Assembly: GCA_015233015.1 (NCBI GenBank)
Contig: JADFYO010000008.1
Coordinates: 27,175-91,174, forward strand
DNA: 64,000 nucleotides
Direction: 5' to 3'
DNA from: Nitrospirota bacterium
GTDB lineage: Bacteria > Nitrospirota > Thermodesulfovibrionia > Thermodesulfovibrionales > Magnetobacteriaceae
In this document: positions 38,224-48,691 of the stretch, piece by piece
Numbering within the stretch: the first letter of the stretch is position 1
How the letters are laid out: the number at the start of each line of letters is the position of its first letter
Notes under the pieces: generated by a model
What the model was told of the DNA's origin: nothing
Database searches by the model: none
Seen by the model: only the letters and a program-made list of their open reading frames with translations
Translations under genes and position numbers: made by a program

Positions 38224-40148
38224 TATTGCTTTTTGTTCTTGTCAACATCTTCAAATTCTGCATCTACTACTTCCTCTTCGGGGCCTCCCGCCTTTGCGCC
38301 GCCTTCACCCTGATGTCCCTGTTCGGACGCGGACTTTGCCGCGGCGTCTTTATACATCTGCTCGGCAAATTTATGAGATACCGTCGTAAGGGTCTCCATT
38401 GCCTTTTTTAACTCTTCGGGGTCAGTGACGGTGTCCTTTATATCTTTCAGGTGTTTAAGGGCTGTCTCCGCCTCTTCCTTTTCAGCCGGATTAACCTTAT
38501 CGCCATATTCTTTCAGCGACTTCTCCACCGCATATACCAGTGCGTCGGCCTCGTTCCTGGTGGTTATAAGCTCTTTCTTTCTCTTGTCTTCGTCAGCGTG
38601 TGCCTCGGCGTCCTTGACCATCTTTTTTATCTCGTCGTCTGAAAGGCCGCTTGAGGCGGTTATTTTAATCGACTGCTCCTTGCCCGTACCAAGGTCTTTT
38701 GCCGAAACGTGGAGTATGCCGTTAGCGTCTATGTCAAATGTTACCTCAACCTGAGGGACGCCGCGAGGGGCGGGCGGAATGCCAAGCAGCTCAAAATTGC
38801 CAAGCAGCTTATTGTCCCCTGCCATCTCCCTTTCTCCCTGGAATACCTTTATCGTAACCGCCGGCTGGTTGTCCGTCGCGGTCGAGAATATCTGGCTCTT
38901 TTTCGTCGGTATAGTCGTATTTCTCTCGATGAGTTTCGTAAATACACCGCCGAGTGTCTCGATGCCCAAAGACAATGGGGTTACGTCAAGCAGCAGTACC
39001 TCTTTTACGTCTCCTTTGAGAACAGCGGACTGGATTGCCGCCCCGACGGCGACGACCTCGTCTGGATTCACTGTCCTGTTGGGTTCCTTGTTGAAAAACC
39101 CCTGTACGGTCTGAATAACCTTGGGCATTCTCGTCGAGCCGCCCACAAGGAGCACCTCGTCTATCTCCGATGTAGTCATTCCAGCGTCTTTCAGCGCCTT
39201 CCTGCACGGCTCTATAGAGTGCGTTATCAAATCATCGACGAGCTGCTCACACTTCGCCCTCGATAGTTTAAGCAGCAGGTGCTTCGGCCCGGAGGCGTCC
39301 GCCGTGACAAACGGCAGGTTTATCTCTGTCTCCGAAGCGCTTGAAAGCTCTACCTTAGCCTTTTCAGCCGCCTCCTTCAGACGCTGGAGGGCCATCTTGT
39401 CTTTCTTTAAATCAATGCCCTGTTCCTTTTTGAACTCATCCACCAGCCAGTCCATTATGCGTATGTCAAAGTCATCGCCGCCGAGGTATGTATCGCCGTT
39501 TGTCGATTTGACCTCGATTACGCCCTCGCCTATCTCAAGTATCGATATGTCAAACGTACCGCCGCCAAGGTCATAGACCGAAATCTTCTCCTCTTTTTTC
39601 TTGTCTATGCCATAGGCAAGCGAGGCCGCGGTCGGTTCGTTGATTATTCTCAGGACGTTCAAACCAGCTATTTTACCGGCTTCTTTTGTGGCCTGTCTCT
39701 GGTTGTCGTCAAAATATGCAGGTACTGTTATAACGGCGTCTGTGACCGTCTCGCCAAGAAAATCCTCGGCGGCCTGTTTTAGTTTCTGAAGTATCATCGC
39801 CGAAATCTGCGGCGGGGCATAGCGCTTCCCCCGGATTTCCACATGTGCGTCGCCGTTTGGGGCCTCTACTATCTTATATGGGAGCCTCTTTTTTGCGTCC
39901 ATAACCTCAGGGGAATTATACTTTCTTCCCATCAGGCGTTTTACGGAGAATATCGTATTTTCAGGATTCGTAATCGACTGCCGTTTTGCTATCTGCCCAA
40001 CCAATCTCTCGTCCTTATCTGTGAACGCGACCACGGACGGCGTCGTTCTGTTGCCTTCCTGGTTTGGTATTACCACAGGCTCACCGGCCTGAACCACTGC
40101 AACACACGAGTTCGTCGTCCCTAAATCTATCCCTATTGCTCTAGCCAT
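38223..40148 (-). CDS. dnaK: Chaperone DnaK
   Basis: [44 protein letters not shown]. Confidence 0.98.
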   Translation of the reverse strand: MARAIGIDLGTTNSCVAVVQAGEPVVIPNQEGNRTTPSVVAFTDKDERLVGQIAKRQSITNPENTIFSVKRLMGRKYNSPEVMDAKKRLPYKIVEAPNGDAHVEIRGKRYAPPQISAMILQKLKQAAEDFLGETVTDAVITVPAYFDDNQRQATKEAGKIAGLNVLRIINEPTAASLAYGIDKKKEEKISVYDLGGGTFDISILEIGEGVIEVKSTNGDTYLGGDDFDIRIMDWLVDEFKKEQGIDLKKDKMALQRLKEAAEKAKVELSSASETEINLPFVTADASGPKHLLLKLSRAKCEQLVDDLITHSIEPCRKALKDAGMTTSEIDEVLLVGGSTRMPKVIQTVQGFFNKEPNRTVNPDEVVAVGAAIQSAVLKGDVKEVLLLDVTPLSLGIETLGGVFTKLIERNTTIPTKKSQIFSTATDNQPAVTIKVFQGEREMAGDNKLLGNFELLGIPPAPRGVPQVEVTFDIDANGILHVSAKDLGTGKEQSIKITASSGLSDDEIKKMVKDAEAHADEDKRKKELITTRNEADALVYAVEKSLKEYGDKVNPAEKEEAETALKHLKDIKDTVTDPEELKKAMETLTTVSHKFAEQMYKDAAAKSASEQGHQGEGGAKAGGPEEEVVDAEFEDVDKNKKQ

Positions 40149-40158
40149 ATCTGCCTCC

Positions 40159-40752
40159 TTATTGAGTTATATCGTTATTTTGCTCAGTTTCAGGCTCTGA
40201 TGCCTTCCTCGACACCGACACCAGCGCCGCCCTTATTAATCTGTCCTTAAAGACGTATCCCTTTCTGAATTCCTCAACGACTGTTTTATCTTCAAGGTCG
40301 TCGCGCTCTACCTCTGCCATCGCGTGGTGGTAGGCAGGGTCAAAGGCTTTCCCCTTTGATTCTACTTCGACAACCCCGTTACTTACAAGTATCTTCTTTA
40401 GTTCCTTGAGCGTAAGATCGACGCCCTGCGCCAGGGCGTCCACCGCACCTGGGGGAACATGAGACAACGCCGCGTCAAGGTTATCCTTTACGACAAGCAG
40501 GCTTGATATCAGAGTCTCAGTGCCATACTTATATATTTCATCTTTCTCTTTTTGTATGCGCTTACGGTAATTATCAAACTCTGCATAGAGGCGCATGTAC
40601 TTATCACTAAGCTCAGCGTTTTCCTGCCTTAACTTTTCTGATTGGTCAACCTGAACTTCGACCTTTACGCCGCTGTCATCGGAAGACACAGAAGGCCGGG
40701 CAGCGTCCGCCGCGCTGTTGCCAACATTTATATCAATTCTTTTCTCTTCCAA
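40159..40752 (-). CDS. grpE: Nucleotide exchange factor GrpE
   Basis: [61 protein letters not shown]. Confidence 0.95.
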   Translation of the reverse strand: MEEKRIDINVGNSAADAARPSVSSDDSGVKVEVQVDQSEKLRQENAELSDKYMRLYAEFDNYRKRIQKEKDEIYKYGTETLISSLLVVKDNLDAALSHVPPGAVDALAQGVDLTLKELKKILVSNGVVEVESKGKAFDPAYHHAMAEVERDDLEDKTVVEEFRKGYVFKDRLIRAALVSVSRKASEPETEQNNDITQ

Positions 40753-40766
40753 TTGAGACCTCCTGA

Positions 40767-41822
40767 TTATATGAATCCAAGCTGCCGCGACAGAAAATTC
40801 GCCGACGTGCTCACAATAGATATGGCATTGGCGTAGTCCATTCTCTGCGGCCCAATAAGACCAAGCACGCCAAACGGCTTGCCCTTTTCGTAAAATGTCG
40901 AAGCCACGAGGCTTAACGCCTTTTCATCCAGGAGCGGGTCGTTACCAACAAAGACCTGCACCCCTTCGCTTTGCAATATCTTATCGAGCAGATTTACCAT
41001 CAGGCTCTTGTCGTCAATAGCCTTGGACAGCTCCTTTATCTTTTGTATGTCGTCAAAATCCGGCAGATTAATCAACTCGCTCATGCCGGATATAAATATG
41101 TCGGCATTGATAGACGAAAACACTGTCTTACACAGGCACTTCGCCTTTTCTTTGAGAGAGTCGCACTTCTGCTTTGCCTCGGCCACAACCTCTAACAATG
41201 CCTGTTTTATATCCCGCAGGGTCAACCCGGCGTATTCCTTATTCAGATAGCGGCTTATCTCGTTCATATCTTTTTGAGTAAGCCGTCCCGATGATTCCAC
41301 TATCATATGGCGGACAACGCCGTATTCAGTCAGCAGGATTGCTACAATCATATTTTCTTTATATGAATAAAATTCAATCTTTCTCAGAATGCTGCTCTCT
41401 GCCGTCTTTGAAAGTATAACACCCATGTAGTGTGAGCAGTCAGACATCAGCCTCGATGTAATAGCAAGAAAATCGTCGAGACTTGCCTTCGTGTCTGTGG
41501 CCTTGTCTGAAAGCATCGAAAGAAGATTATTGTTTTGAGACATGCCGACCTCAAGCAGGGACTCAACGAAAAACCTATACGCCATACCCGTAGGAATACG
41601 CCCCGACGAGGCATATGGCTGGCTCAAAAACCCCAGGTCCTCTAAGTCGCTCATCGTGTTTCGAATAGTCGCCGATGACAGGCCAAAGCCGTATCGCTTA
41701 CTGATATAGCGCGAGCCAACCGGTGCCGCTATCCCAATATAGCTCTCTATCACCGCAAATAATATCTTTCTCGTTCTGCTGTCCATAGTCTCTGTCTCTG
41801 TAATTAACCAATCATTATACAC
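40767..41822 (-). CDS. hrcA: Heat-inducible transcription repressor HrcA
   Basis: PVGSRYISKRYGFGLSSATIRNTMSDLEDLGFLSQPYASSGRIPTGMAYRFFV; GLIGPQRMDYANAISIV. Confidence 0.96.
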   Translation of the reverse strand: MYNDWLITETETMDSRTRKILFAVIESYIGIAAPVGSRYISKRYGFGLSSATIRNTMSDLEDLGFLSQPYASSGRIPTGMAYRFFVESLLEVGMSQNNNLLSMLSDKATDTKASLDDFLAITSRLMSDCSHYMGVILSKTAESSILRKIEFYSYKENMIVAILLTEYGVVRHMIVESSGRLTQKDMNEISRYLNKEYAGLTLRDIKQALLEVVAEAKQKCDSLKEKAKCLCKTVFSSINADIFISGMSELINLPDFDDIQKIKELSKAIDDKSLMVNLLDKILQSEGVQVFVGNDPLLDEKALSLVASTFYEKGKPFGVLGLIGPQRMDYANAISIVSTSANFLSRQLGFI

Positions 41823-41855
41823 ATACTATTAATAATTTAACAATGCACCGCCTGT

Positions 41856-42039
41856 CCTAAATCCACCATCACATTAAAGGGTATCCATGTGAAATCCCGT
41901 GGATACTGCCTCCAACCATCTCCAAACATTATTCCATCGTGAGAAAAATATTTTCATTAATGTAAAAGTGTTATGTCTAAAAACCGTTGTATAATGATAC
42001 GTTACACTCTTTTCCCATAATTTTGATGGTGGATTTAGG
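41856..42039. mobile_element. MITE-like element, 184 bp, 16-bp perfect TIRs, candidate TSD CTGT
   Basis: CCTAAATCCACCATCA (41856-41871) / TGATGGTGGATTTAGG (42024-42039); CTGT at 41852-41855 and 42040-42043. Confidence 0.65.
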
Positions 42040-42096
42040 CTGTCATCCAAAGGAACTGGATTCCAGTCAACCTCATACCATTCACCGAAATAAGTC

Positions 42097-42129
42097 TTCA
42101 TGGGAAGGCCAATGAGACCTCCCCATGAA
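42097..42129 (-). terminator. Stem-loop downstream of groEL
   Basis: TTCATGGGaAGG...CCTcCCCATGAA arms; weak T-tract. Confidence 0.45.
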
Positions 42130-42140
42130 AAACTGTTATC

Positions 42141-43787
42141 TTAGTACATATCTCCCATACCGCCCATGCCGGGGTGGCCGCCGCCGCCCATTGGCATCTT
42201 GTCTTCCTTTTCGGGCAGGTCGGTTATCATCACCGAGGTCGTGAGCATTAACGACGAAACTGAGGCCGCGTTCTGAAGCGCGCATCTGGTTACCTTAGTC
42301 GGGTCAATTATGCCCTCGGCCATCATGTCGCAGAACTTCTCGTTCTGGGCGTCAAAGCCATAGTTCTGATCCTTGGACTCCTTCACCTTCTCGATTATTA
42401 TTGCGCTCTCAAGGCCGGCATTAGTGATAATCTGCCTGATTGGCTCCTCAAGCGCCTTTTTGATTATACTGGCACCGATTTTCTCGTCACCCTTTAACTG
42501 TAGCGCGTCAATCGTCGCTATACACCTGAGAAGGGCAACTCCGCCGCCGGGAACGATACCCTCTTCGACGGCCGCGCGGGTGGCGTGAAGTGCGTCTTCA
42601 ACGCGCGCCTTCTTTTCTTTCATCTCTGTCTCAGTGGCAGCACCCACATTGATTACGGCAACGCCGCCTACGATTTTGGCGAGCCTCTCCTGGAGTTTCT
42701 CTCTGTCGTAGTCAGACGTGGTCTCGTCAATCTGTGCCTTTATCTGCTTTACACGGCCTTTAATGGCGTCCTGTTTGCCTTCACCTTCCACTATCGTCGT
42801 GTTGTCCTTATCTATGGTTATCTTTTTGGCGCGCCCGAGGTCAGTCATCTTCACGTTTTCGAGCTTCATACCGAGGTCGTCAGAGATTACCGTGCCGCCG
42901 GTGAGAATTGCGATGTCCTCAAGCATGGCCTTACGCCTTTCGCCAAAGCCGGGGGCCTTTACGCCGCATACCTGAAGCGTACCGCGCAGCTTATTCACTA
43001 CCATTGTGGCAAGGGCCTCGCCCTCGATGTCCTCAGACAGGATAAGTAAGGGTTTGCCCATCTTCGCTATCTGCTCAAGCAGTGGAATCAGGTCTTTCAT
43101 CGAGGAAATCTTCTTGTCATAGAGAAGGATATGGGCGTTTTCTAATACGCACTCCATTCTTTCAGAGTCGGTAACGAAATACGGCGAGATATAGCCGCGG
43201 TCAAACTGCATACCTTCTACGACTTCAAGGGCGGTTGCCATGGACTTGGCCTCTTCAACGGTGATTACGCCGTCTTTGCCCACTTTGTCCATCGCCTCGG
43301 CAATCAGATCGCCGACTGATGGGTCATTGTTCGCTGAAATCGTCCCAACCTGCGCTATCTCTTTCTTGTCCTGAACCTTCTTGGACATCGCCTTGAGTTT
43401 CTCGATAACCGCGGTAACGGCCTTTTCCATTCCGCGCTTCAGGTCCATTGCGTGAGCGCCCGCTACGACATTCTTCACGCCTTCTTTGTAGATGGCGTGG
43501 GCGAGCACGGTGGCAGTCGTCGTGCCGTCGCCGGCGGTGTCAGAGGTTTTGGATGCAACCTCTTTTAATAACTGCGCGCCCATGTTCTGAAATGGCTCCT
43601 TAAGCTCTATCTCTTTGGCCACCGTTACGCCGTCTTTTGTGATTGTCGGAGAACCATACTTCTTGTCAAGTATGGCGTTTCTGCCCTTAGGGCCAAGTGT
43701 CGCCTTTACGGCACTGGCAAGTACGGTTATACCTTCAAGTATTTCCCTTCTTGCCGCTTCATCAAAAAGTAACTGTTTAGCTCCCAT
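42141..43787 (-). CDS. groEL: Chaperonin GroEL
   Basis: [43 protein letters not shown]-terminal [15 protein letters not shown]. Confidence 0.98.
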   Translation of the reverse strand: MGAKQLLFDEAARREILEGITVLASAVKATLGPKGRNAILDKKYGSPTITKDGVTVAKEIELKEPFQNMGAQLLKEVASKTSDTAGDGTTTATVLAHAIYKEGVKNVVAGAHAMDLKRGMEKAVTAVIEKLKAMSKKVQDKKEIAQVGTISANNDPSVGDLIAEAMDKVGKDGVITVEEAKSMATALEVVEGMQFDRGYISPYFVTDSERMECVLENAHILLYDKKISSMKDLIPLLEQIAKMGKPLLILSEDIEGEALATMVVNKLRGTLQVCGVKAPGFGERRKAMLEDIAILTGGTVISDDLGMKLENVKMTDLGRAKKITIDKDNTTIVEGEGKQDAIKGRVKQIKAQIDETTSDYDREKLQERLAKIVGGVAVINVGAATETEMKEKKARVEDALHATRAAVEEGIVPGGGVALLRCIATIDALQLKGDEKIGASIIKKALEEPIRQIITNAGLESAIIIEKVKESKDQNYGFDAQNEKFCDMMAEGIIDPTKVTRCALQNAASVSSLMLTTSVMITDLPEKEDKMPMGGGGHPGMGGMGDMY

Positions 43788-43797
43788 TTACACCCTC

Positions 43798-44058
43798 CTA
43801 TGCGATTATTCCTAAGACGTCTTCTTCTTTGATTATTAAATAATCAACATTATCGATCTGAACCTTGGAGCCGGAATACTTATCGAAAAATATCTCGTCC
43901 CCGACCTTAAGCTCTTTGACCTCTGAACCAACTGCCTCGACCTTACCGCGCTGCGGCTTTTCTTTGGCCGTGTCCGGTACATATAACCCACCGGCGGTTC
44001 TTTCCAGCTCTTCTTTGTAGCTTACGAACACACGCTCTTTTAATGGTTTAAACTTCAT
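43798..44058 (-). CDS. groES: Co-chaperonin GroES
   Basis: MKFKPLKERVFVSYKEELERTAGGLYVPDTAKEKPQRGKVEAVG...VDYLIIKEEDVLGII. Confidence 0.96.
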   Translation of the reverse strand: MKFKPLKERVFVSYKEELERTAGGLYVPDTAKEKPQRGKVEAVGSEVKELKVGDEIFFDKYSGSKVQIDNVDYLIIKEEDVLGIIA

Positions 44059-44082
44059 AGAGTCACGCTCCCTTCTGTATTA

Positions 44083-44109
44083 TTAGCACTCACAAGGAGT
44101 GATTGCTAA
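44083..44109. promoter_or_regulatory. CIRCE element upstream of groES
   Basis: TTAGCACTC-N9-GATTGCTAA: one mismatch to the canonical TTAGCACTC-N9-GAGTGCTAA. Confidence 0.92.
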
Positions 44110-44231
44110 TAATATAACATACCTTTTTCAGTTTTGCAAGTATTTTTTTCAGCCGGCACTTTTTTTACATAGGCTCGACATTCATAAGGTCGGGAATTGA
44201 CAAGGACATCCTAAACGGTTTACAATTAACT

Positions 44232-44669
44232 ATGGCAAAAACGTCTAAGCATGTACATACAGAAAGGGAGGCGTACCGGTACATGGAAAACGCCAGAGGG
44301 CTGTTAAAGGCGGCGGCTATTGAAGGTAATATCTATCTCGATAAGAAGCCAGTCCGTGAAGCGTTCGGCACGGCATACCTTGCCATTCTCGAAGCCATTA
44401 ACGAAGCTCTAATAAAGAAGGGGTTTACACGCAAAGAACTTCCAAAATCCGTTGACGGGTATATGGCGGCCATAAAAAAGCACTTGTCTGTTAACAATGG
44501 CAAGCTCGCAAGGGAATTTGACAGCCTCTATGAATCCCTTCATATTGCCGGATACTATCGGGGATTGCTATATCAAGTACCCTTAGTCAAAGAAGCTATG
44601 AAAGAAGCCGACGCCTTCATCAAGAAGATATTGCCTCAATCAGCGCCAGAGATTCCAAAACTACCATAG
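44232..44669 (+). CDS. DUF5618-like protein
   Basis: EAYRYMENARGLLKAAAIEGNIYLDKKPVREAFGTAYLAILEAINEAL...LYESLHIAGYYRGL. Confidence 0.7.
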   Translation: MAKTSKHVHTEREAYRYMENARGLLKAAAIEGNIYLDKKPVREAFGTAYLAILEAINEALIKKGFTRKELPKSVDGYMAAIKKHLSVNNGKLAREFDSLYESLHIAGYYRGLLYQVPLVKEAMKEADAFIKKILPQSAPEIPKLP

Positions 44670-44831
44670 ACGTGTTTTGCAATTATGTCACCTGCCGGAG
44701 GAACTTGACTTGTAAAACTAGACAGAAGAATCCTTTTTATATAGTTTTTACGGATAACGGGCTTATGTGCGTTCGAGGCTCAAGAGCAGGCAATAATCTT
44801 GGAATAAAATGAAAAATCCCTTTTCGAGGGA

Positions 44832-44860
44832 TTGACAGAATTTTCTGTATATGCTATAAA
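44832..44860 (+). promoter_or_regulatory. Consensus-like sigma70 promoter with embedded palindrome
   Basis: TTGACA-N17-TATAAA; palindrome ACAGAA-TT-TTCTGT at 44835-44848 overlaps the -35 and spacer. Confidence 0.65.
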
Positions 44861-45087
44861 CACCATGGAAACGAGTGTAGAAGACATAGCAAGCGATAGG
44901 AAGCCATTTTACAGCAGAGCTTATGATTATTTTGTTTAATAAAATTTATAATTTTGTATCATATGATACAGACACGTAAATATATGACATATTAGAATCA
45001 TCCACTGGCGGTTTTCTGCGCTGATTATAGGTCTGAAAAGGGTTAATTTATAACCATGGTGCCCGTGGTATTTTATCACGAACACCG

Positions 45088-48000
45088 GTGGATTTTTTAT
45101 TAAGGGGAGGGGTTATGCTTAATAGTAAAAAGTTGTTGGGAATAGTAAAAATACTTACATTGGTTATTGCATTGGCGCTCTCATACACTAGTGTCTTGGC
45201 TGCTAATGCTGGCAATATCTACACTGTTGCGGGTAACGGCTCCCAATCCTATGCTGGCGACGGAGGCCTTGCAACGAGCGCGACCCTTAACGATCCTTCC
45301 GGCATAGCAGTCGATAGCATCGGCAATCTTTACATAGCCGATCAATCAAACCACTGTATCCGCGTTGTAGCAAAGGTTTCAGGAACATACTTGGGTATGG
45401 CGATGACGGCGGGTAACATCTACACCATTGCGGGTAACGGCAGCTGGGGTTATTCGGGCGATGGTGGGGCTGCAACGAGCGCGACCCTTCGCAGTCCTTC
45501 CGGCGTAGCACTAGATAGCATCGGCAACCTGTACATTGCCGATTTCGGTAACAACAGAATCCGTGTGGTAGCAAATGTTACAGGTACATATTTAGGTGTA
45601 GCGATGACGGCGGGTAACATCTACACCGTTGCGGGTAACGGCAACCAATCCTATGCCGGCGACGGAGGCCTTGCATCCAGCGCATCCCTTTACTTACCTT
45701 ACTGTGTAGCGGTAGATAGCGTTGGCAACCTGTACATTGCGGACACATAAAATGTCAGAATCCGCGTGGTAGCAAATGTTACGGGTACATATTTAGGGGT
45801 AGCGATGACGGCGGGTAACATCTACACCGTTGCGGGTAGCGGCAACTGGGGCTATTCGGGCGATGGAGACCTTGCAACCAGCGCGTCCCTTTACTATCCT
45901 TACTGTATAGCGGTAGATAGCGTCGGCAACCTGTACATATCAGACCAGGATAACCACCGAATCCGCATTGTAGCAAATATTGGGGGTACATTCTTAGGCA
46001 TACCGGTGACGGCGGGTAACATCTATACCGTTGCGGGTAACGGCAACTGGGGCTATTCAGGCGACGGCGACCTTGCAACCAGCGCGACCCTTCATGATAC
46101 TTACGGCGTAGCGTTAGATAGCACTGGCAACCTGTACATAGCAGACATATACAACCGCAGAGTCCGCGTGGTAGCAAATGTTGAGGGTACCTATTTAGGT
46201 GTAGCGATGACGGCGGGTAACATCTACACCATTGCGGGTAACGGCACCTCTGGCTATTCAGGCGATGGTGGGGCTGCAACCAGCGCGACCCTTGATCCTG
46301 TCGGCCTAACGGTAGATAGCGCGGGCAGCCTGTACATAGCAGGCGATAATGTAATCCGCAAAGTTAATGCTTTTGCAACGTTCACAGTAACACCATGGGC
46401 TGGAGCTAACATGTACATAAACCCGGAAACAGCTCAGACTGTTTCTTATGGCAATACGGCACAATTCACTGTAACGCCATCCTACGGCTACACAGCCTCA
46501 GTAAGCGGATGCGGCGGAAGTTTATCCGGCAACATATACACTACTGGCGCTATTACCAGTGATTGCACGGTAACGGCAACATCTGTTGCAAATACCTACA
46601 GCGTGACGCCATCAGGGGGGACGAACGGTACAATAAGCCCGTCAACGGTTCAGACTGTTTCTTTCCATAATAAAACGACCTTCACGATAACGCCGAATTC
46701 AGGATACACAGCCTCAGTAAGCGGATGCAGCGGAAGTTTATCCGGTAACACATACACTACAGGCTCTATTAACGCTAATTGTACGGTAAGGGCAACGTTC
46801 TCACCAACCATTTATAAAGTAACGCCGTCGGCGGGCGCTAACGGGACAATAAGCCCGGCGACGGCGGTGTCTGTTTATTATAACAACACGTATCCATTCA
46901 CAGTAACGCCAAACACGGGATACACAGCCTCGGTAGGTGGGACATGTGGTGGGCATTTATATGGAAATTATTACATAACAAACGCAATCACTGACAATTG
47001 TACGGTAGTTGCATCATTCACTGCTAACACCGCTAACACCTACACAGTAACGCCGTCGGCAGGCGCAAACGGTACGATAAGCCCAACAACAGCGCAGAAT
47101 GTTTCTTCTGGTAGTATGACGACTTTCACGGTAACGCCGAATACAGGATATTCTGCCTCGGTAGGCGGCACATGCGGCGGCTCTTTGGTTGGCAGCACCT
47201 ATACAACAAACGCAGTTACCGGCAATTGTACTGTAACGGCAACGTTCACGCCAATCAATTATACGGTAACGCCGTCGGCAGGCGCGAATGGGACAATAAG
47301 CCCAACAACAGCGCAGAGTGTTGCTTATGGTAATACAACGACTTTCACAGTAACGCCAAAATCAGGATATACTGCCACGGTAGGCGGTACCTGCGGCGGT
47401 AATTTATCTGGCAATAATTACACAACAAACGCAGTTACCGGTAATTGTACGGTATCGGCAACATTCGCACCAACCGTTTATTATACGGTAACGCCGTCAG
47501 CGGGAGCGAATGGAACAATAAGCCCGTCAGCGGCTGTGACTGTTGCTTCCGGGTCAACAAAGCAGTTTACTCTGCGTGCACAGGCAGGATATGCATTAGG
47601 GTCAGTCACTGGTTGCAACGGCAGTTTGTCCGGCTCGATTTACACAACCGGAGCTATTACCTCTAACTGTGCGGTAACTGCAACATTTACAAAGAATACC
47701 TTTACGGTAACACCATCAGCAGGTGCCGGAGGGGCGATTAGCCCGTCAGCCGCCGTAACTGTTACTTCCGGCACTACAAAGGCATTTGCGATAAATCCTC
47801 GCACAGGATATACTATCGCTTCGGTAACTGGATGTAACGGTTCACTCTCTGGCACCACATACACAACCGGCGCTATTACCGCTGACTGTACGGTAGCGGC
47901 GACATTTACTACACCAACGAAATATACGGTAACACCGTCGGCAGGTACCGGAGGAACGATAAGCCCATCGGCCGCTGTAACGGTTACGTCCGGGTCAACA

Positions 48001-48579
48001 AAGGCTTTTACGATAAGTCCGCATACAGGATATACTATCGCTTCGGTAACTGGATGTAACGGTTCACTCTCTGGCACCATCTACACAACCGGTGCTATTA
48101 CGGCTGACTGTACGGTAGCGGCGACATATACTACACCAACGAAATATACGGTAACGCCAACAGCGGGCACAGGAGGAACGATAAGCCCATCAGCCGCTGT
48201 GAATGTTACTTCCGGGTCGACACAGGCGTTTACGGTACATGCACAATCAGGATATGCTATCGCCTCGGTAACGGGATGTAACGGTTCTTTGTCCGGTACG
48301 ACATACACAACAGGTGCTATTACCTCTAGCTGCACAGTAACGGCAACATTTACTACAAACACCTTTACGGTAACGCCATCTGCAGGCGACGGAGGGGCAA
48401 TAAGCCCATCGACCCCTGTAACTGTTACTTCCGGGTCAACAAGGGTGTTTACGGTAAATCCCCGAACAGGATATACTATCGCTTCAGTAACTGGATGTAA
48501 CGGTTCACTGTCTGGAAAAACATACACAACGGGTGCTATTACCGCTGACTGTACGGTAGCGGCAACGTTTACAAAATAG
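45088..48579 (+). pseudogene. Secreted NHL-repeat/B-repeat protein interrupted by an in-frame TAA at 45748 (ORF pieces 45088-45750 and 45766-48579)
   Basis: Signal peptide; NHL units AGNIYTVAGNG..GYSGDGG.ATSA.L..P.G.A.DS.GNLYIAD; then about 10 VTPSAGANGTISP...GCNGSLSGTTYTTGAIT units. Both pieces are in the same frame. Confidence 0.85.
46383..48579 (+). repeat. Tandem degenerate coding repeats of about 200 bp (roughly 70 aa B-repeat-like units)
   Basis: Recurring gtaacgccgtcggcaggcgc...acaataagccc...tgtaacggttc...tacacaac; the most 3' units are nearly identical. Confidence 0.85.
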
Positions 48580-48593
48580 TTCCAACAAATAAC

Positions 48594-48617
48594 AAAAAGG
48601 GGGCTGTGCCCCCTTTT
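48594..48617 (+). terminator. Rho-independent terminator
   Basis: AAAAAGGGGGC-TGT-GCCCCCTTTTTT. Confidence 0.9.
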
Positions 48618-48691
48618 TTACTTATCTATAAATTACATTTCGACATTCGTTAGATTACAGGTCGCTCTGCGGCTTTTATTTTATTGTCATT

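Noticed and set aside
41874-42101. 75-aa minus ORF between groEL and hrcA
   Set aside because: Largely contained in the MITE-like element and crosses its TIR; no recognisable family.
45748-45750. Programmed recoding at the in-frame TAA
   Set aside because: The codon is TAA (not UGA/UAG), no recoding signal is evident, and sister repeats show a sense codon. A nonsense mutation or sequencing error is simpler.
47640-48527. Minus-strand ORFs (47640-48080, 48081-48527)
   Set aside because: Antisense shadow ORFs caused by the repetitive coding sequence on the + strand.
45200-48570. Regular repeats that might suggest a CRISPR array
   Set aside because: The repeats are long, coding, in frame and encode NHL and B-repeat units; there are no unique spacers between short identical repeats.
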